Source: Prevotella sp. (GTDB taxonomy: Bacteria > Bacteroidota > Bacteroidia > Bacteroidales > Bacteroidaceae). From it: a stretch of DNA of 64,000 bases. The stretch's first letter is position 1. Every line of letters begins with the position of its first letter. This document shows positions 63,696-64,000 of the stretch, one piece after another. Made by a program: the position numbers and the translations under genes. The DNA lies in contig JAEEXI010000010.1 of the NCBI GenBank assembly GCA_016291495.1, positions 1 to 64,000 on the forward strand. Reading direction: 5' to 3'. Below the pieces are notes generated by a model. That model saw nothing but the letters and a program-made list of their open reading frames with translations, was not told the DNA's origin and ran no database searches.

Positions 63696-63760
63696 CGTAA
63701 ACGTTTGCGAGAAAAAAGGCATAGAATGTTTGCGTATTTTAAATTTTATTTATACTTTTG
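63696..63760 (+). promoter_or_regulatory. Operator and promoter of the SusC-type gene
   Basis: CGTAAACGTTTGCG (63696-63709) lies 43 nt before TACTTTTG (63753-63760); TTTG at 63729-63732 gives a spacing of 20. Confidence 0.72.
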
Positions 63761-63810
63761 CAGCTAGAATCATAAAAATATTTTTATTAATTTCTAAAAC
63801 TACTAATTTT

Positions 63811-64000
63811 ATGTCTGTTAAATTTAAGAGTATTTTTCGAACGGTGCTCCTGATGTGCCTACTCTTTACTGCTGGAAATCTGCAAGCGCAGACCACGGCC
63901 AAGGGTACGGTACTGGACTCTAACGGAGAGCCTGTCATCGGCGCTACCGTAGTGGAAAAGGGCAATCCCAAGAATGCCGCAGTAACCGACTTTGACGGTA
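63811..64000 (+). CDS. SusC/RagA-type TonB-linked receptor, N-terminal fragment
   Basis: Only 63 codons are in the window. Signal peptide (FRTVLLMCLLFTAGNLQAQ) and then the carboxypeptidase-regulatory-like domain that opens SusC proteins (KGTVLDSNGEPVIGATVVEKG, AAVTDFDG). It continues past the right edge. Its place at the end of a pectinase cluster suggests it imports pectin oligosaccharides; a SusD would be expected next. Confidence 0.85.
   Translation, partial: MSVKFKSIFRTVLLMCLLFTAGNLQAQTTAKGTVLDSNGEPVIGATVVEKGNPKNAAVTDFDG

Overview
The window reads as a chromosomal segment of a Prevotella-like member of the Bacteroidota. The rRNA tail, the TonB/SusC-type receptors, the trpB-first trp operon and the promoters all fit this: nearly every leader has the Bacteroidota TAnnTTTG -7 box, often with TTTG 20 nt upstream. 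Genus-level placement is inference from protein style, not a database match.

Layout: (1) 1-430 is the 3' end of a 23S rRNA, a 5S rRNA and the rrn terminator. (2) 431-14200 is an accessory region. It holds a hipBA-type toxin-antitoxin pair bracketed by two copies of the rrn terminator; two nearly identical outer-membrane barrel genes within 1-kb duplicated segments; between them an orphan RHS tip with a C-terminal toxin and its putative immunity gene, a secreted protein and two DUF3857/transglutaminase-like proteins; then a higBA pair bracketed by short direct repeats, and a Rid-family gene. (3) 14283-23445 is a five-gene cell-envelope operon: TonB-dependent receptor, small lipoprotein, barrel protein, DUF4876-like lipoprotein, and an M16 peptidase fused to a heavy-metal-associated (HMA) domain. 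(4) 23524-38758 is mostly housekeeping: RNase Y, ZapA and a coiled-coil partner, RmlA, an ECF sigma factor, Rpe, Fmt, a ClC channel, a GH63-like glycosidase, TsaC/Sua5, RF3, RmlD, DUF4924, a LysE-type exporter and a ROK glucokinase. (5) 38990-45725 is a complete trp operon, trpB-E-G-D-C-F-A, behind a ribosome-mediated attenuator whose leader peptide has three consecutive Trp codons. (6) 45761-64000 is a pectin-degradation region: a GH28-GH105-third-domain fusion, a PL1-like lyase, an 1885-residue CE8 pectin methylesterase mosaic, a second PL1-like lyase and the start of a SusC-type receptor. A REP-associated transposase (RAYT) and a secreted chitobiase-C-like protein sit inside it.

How it fits together: in region 6 methylesterase, lyases, polygalacturonase and unsaturated-uronyl hydrolase would successively de-esterify and cut pectin for uptake by a SusC/D pair starting at the right edge. 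Three of these promoters carry a CGTAAACGTTTRCG-type palindrome 44-54 nt upstream of the -7 box, suggesting one LacI-type regulator. In region 3 a receptor plus M16 protease resembles the Fus logic of importing and cleaving a protein ligand, here with an added metal-binding domain.

The most unusual DNA-level structures are three copies of GCTGCGAC-NNN-GTCGCAGC (one in the RAYT gene, two in frame inside the GH28 fusion); a 99-nt array of 11-nt units that flips orientation in the middle; short repeat-like in-frame insertions in fmt and trpF; and CCATTAACCCC-type repeats at four trp gene junctions.
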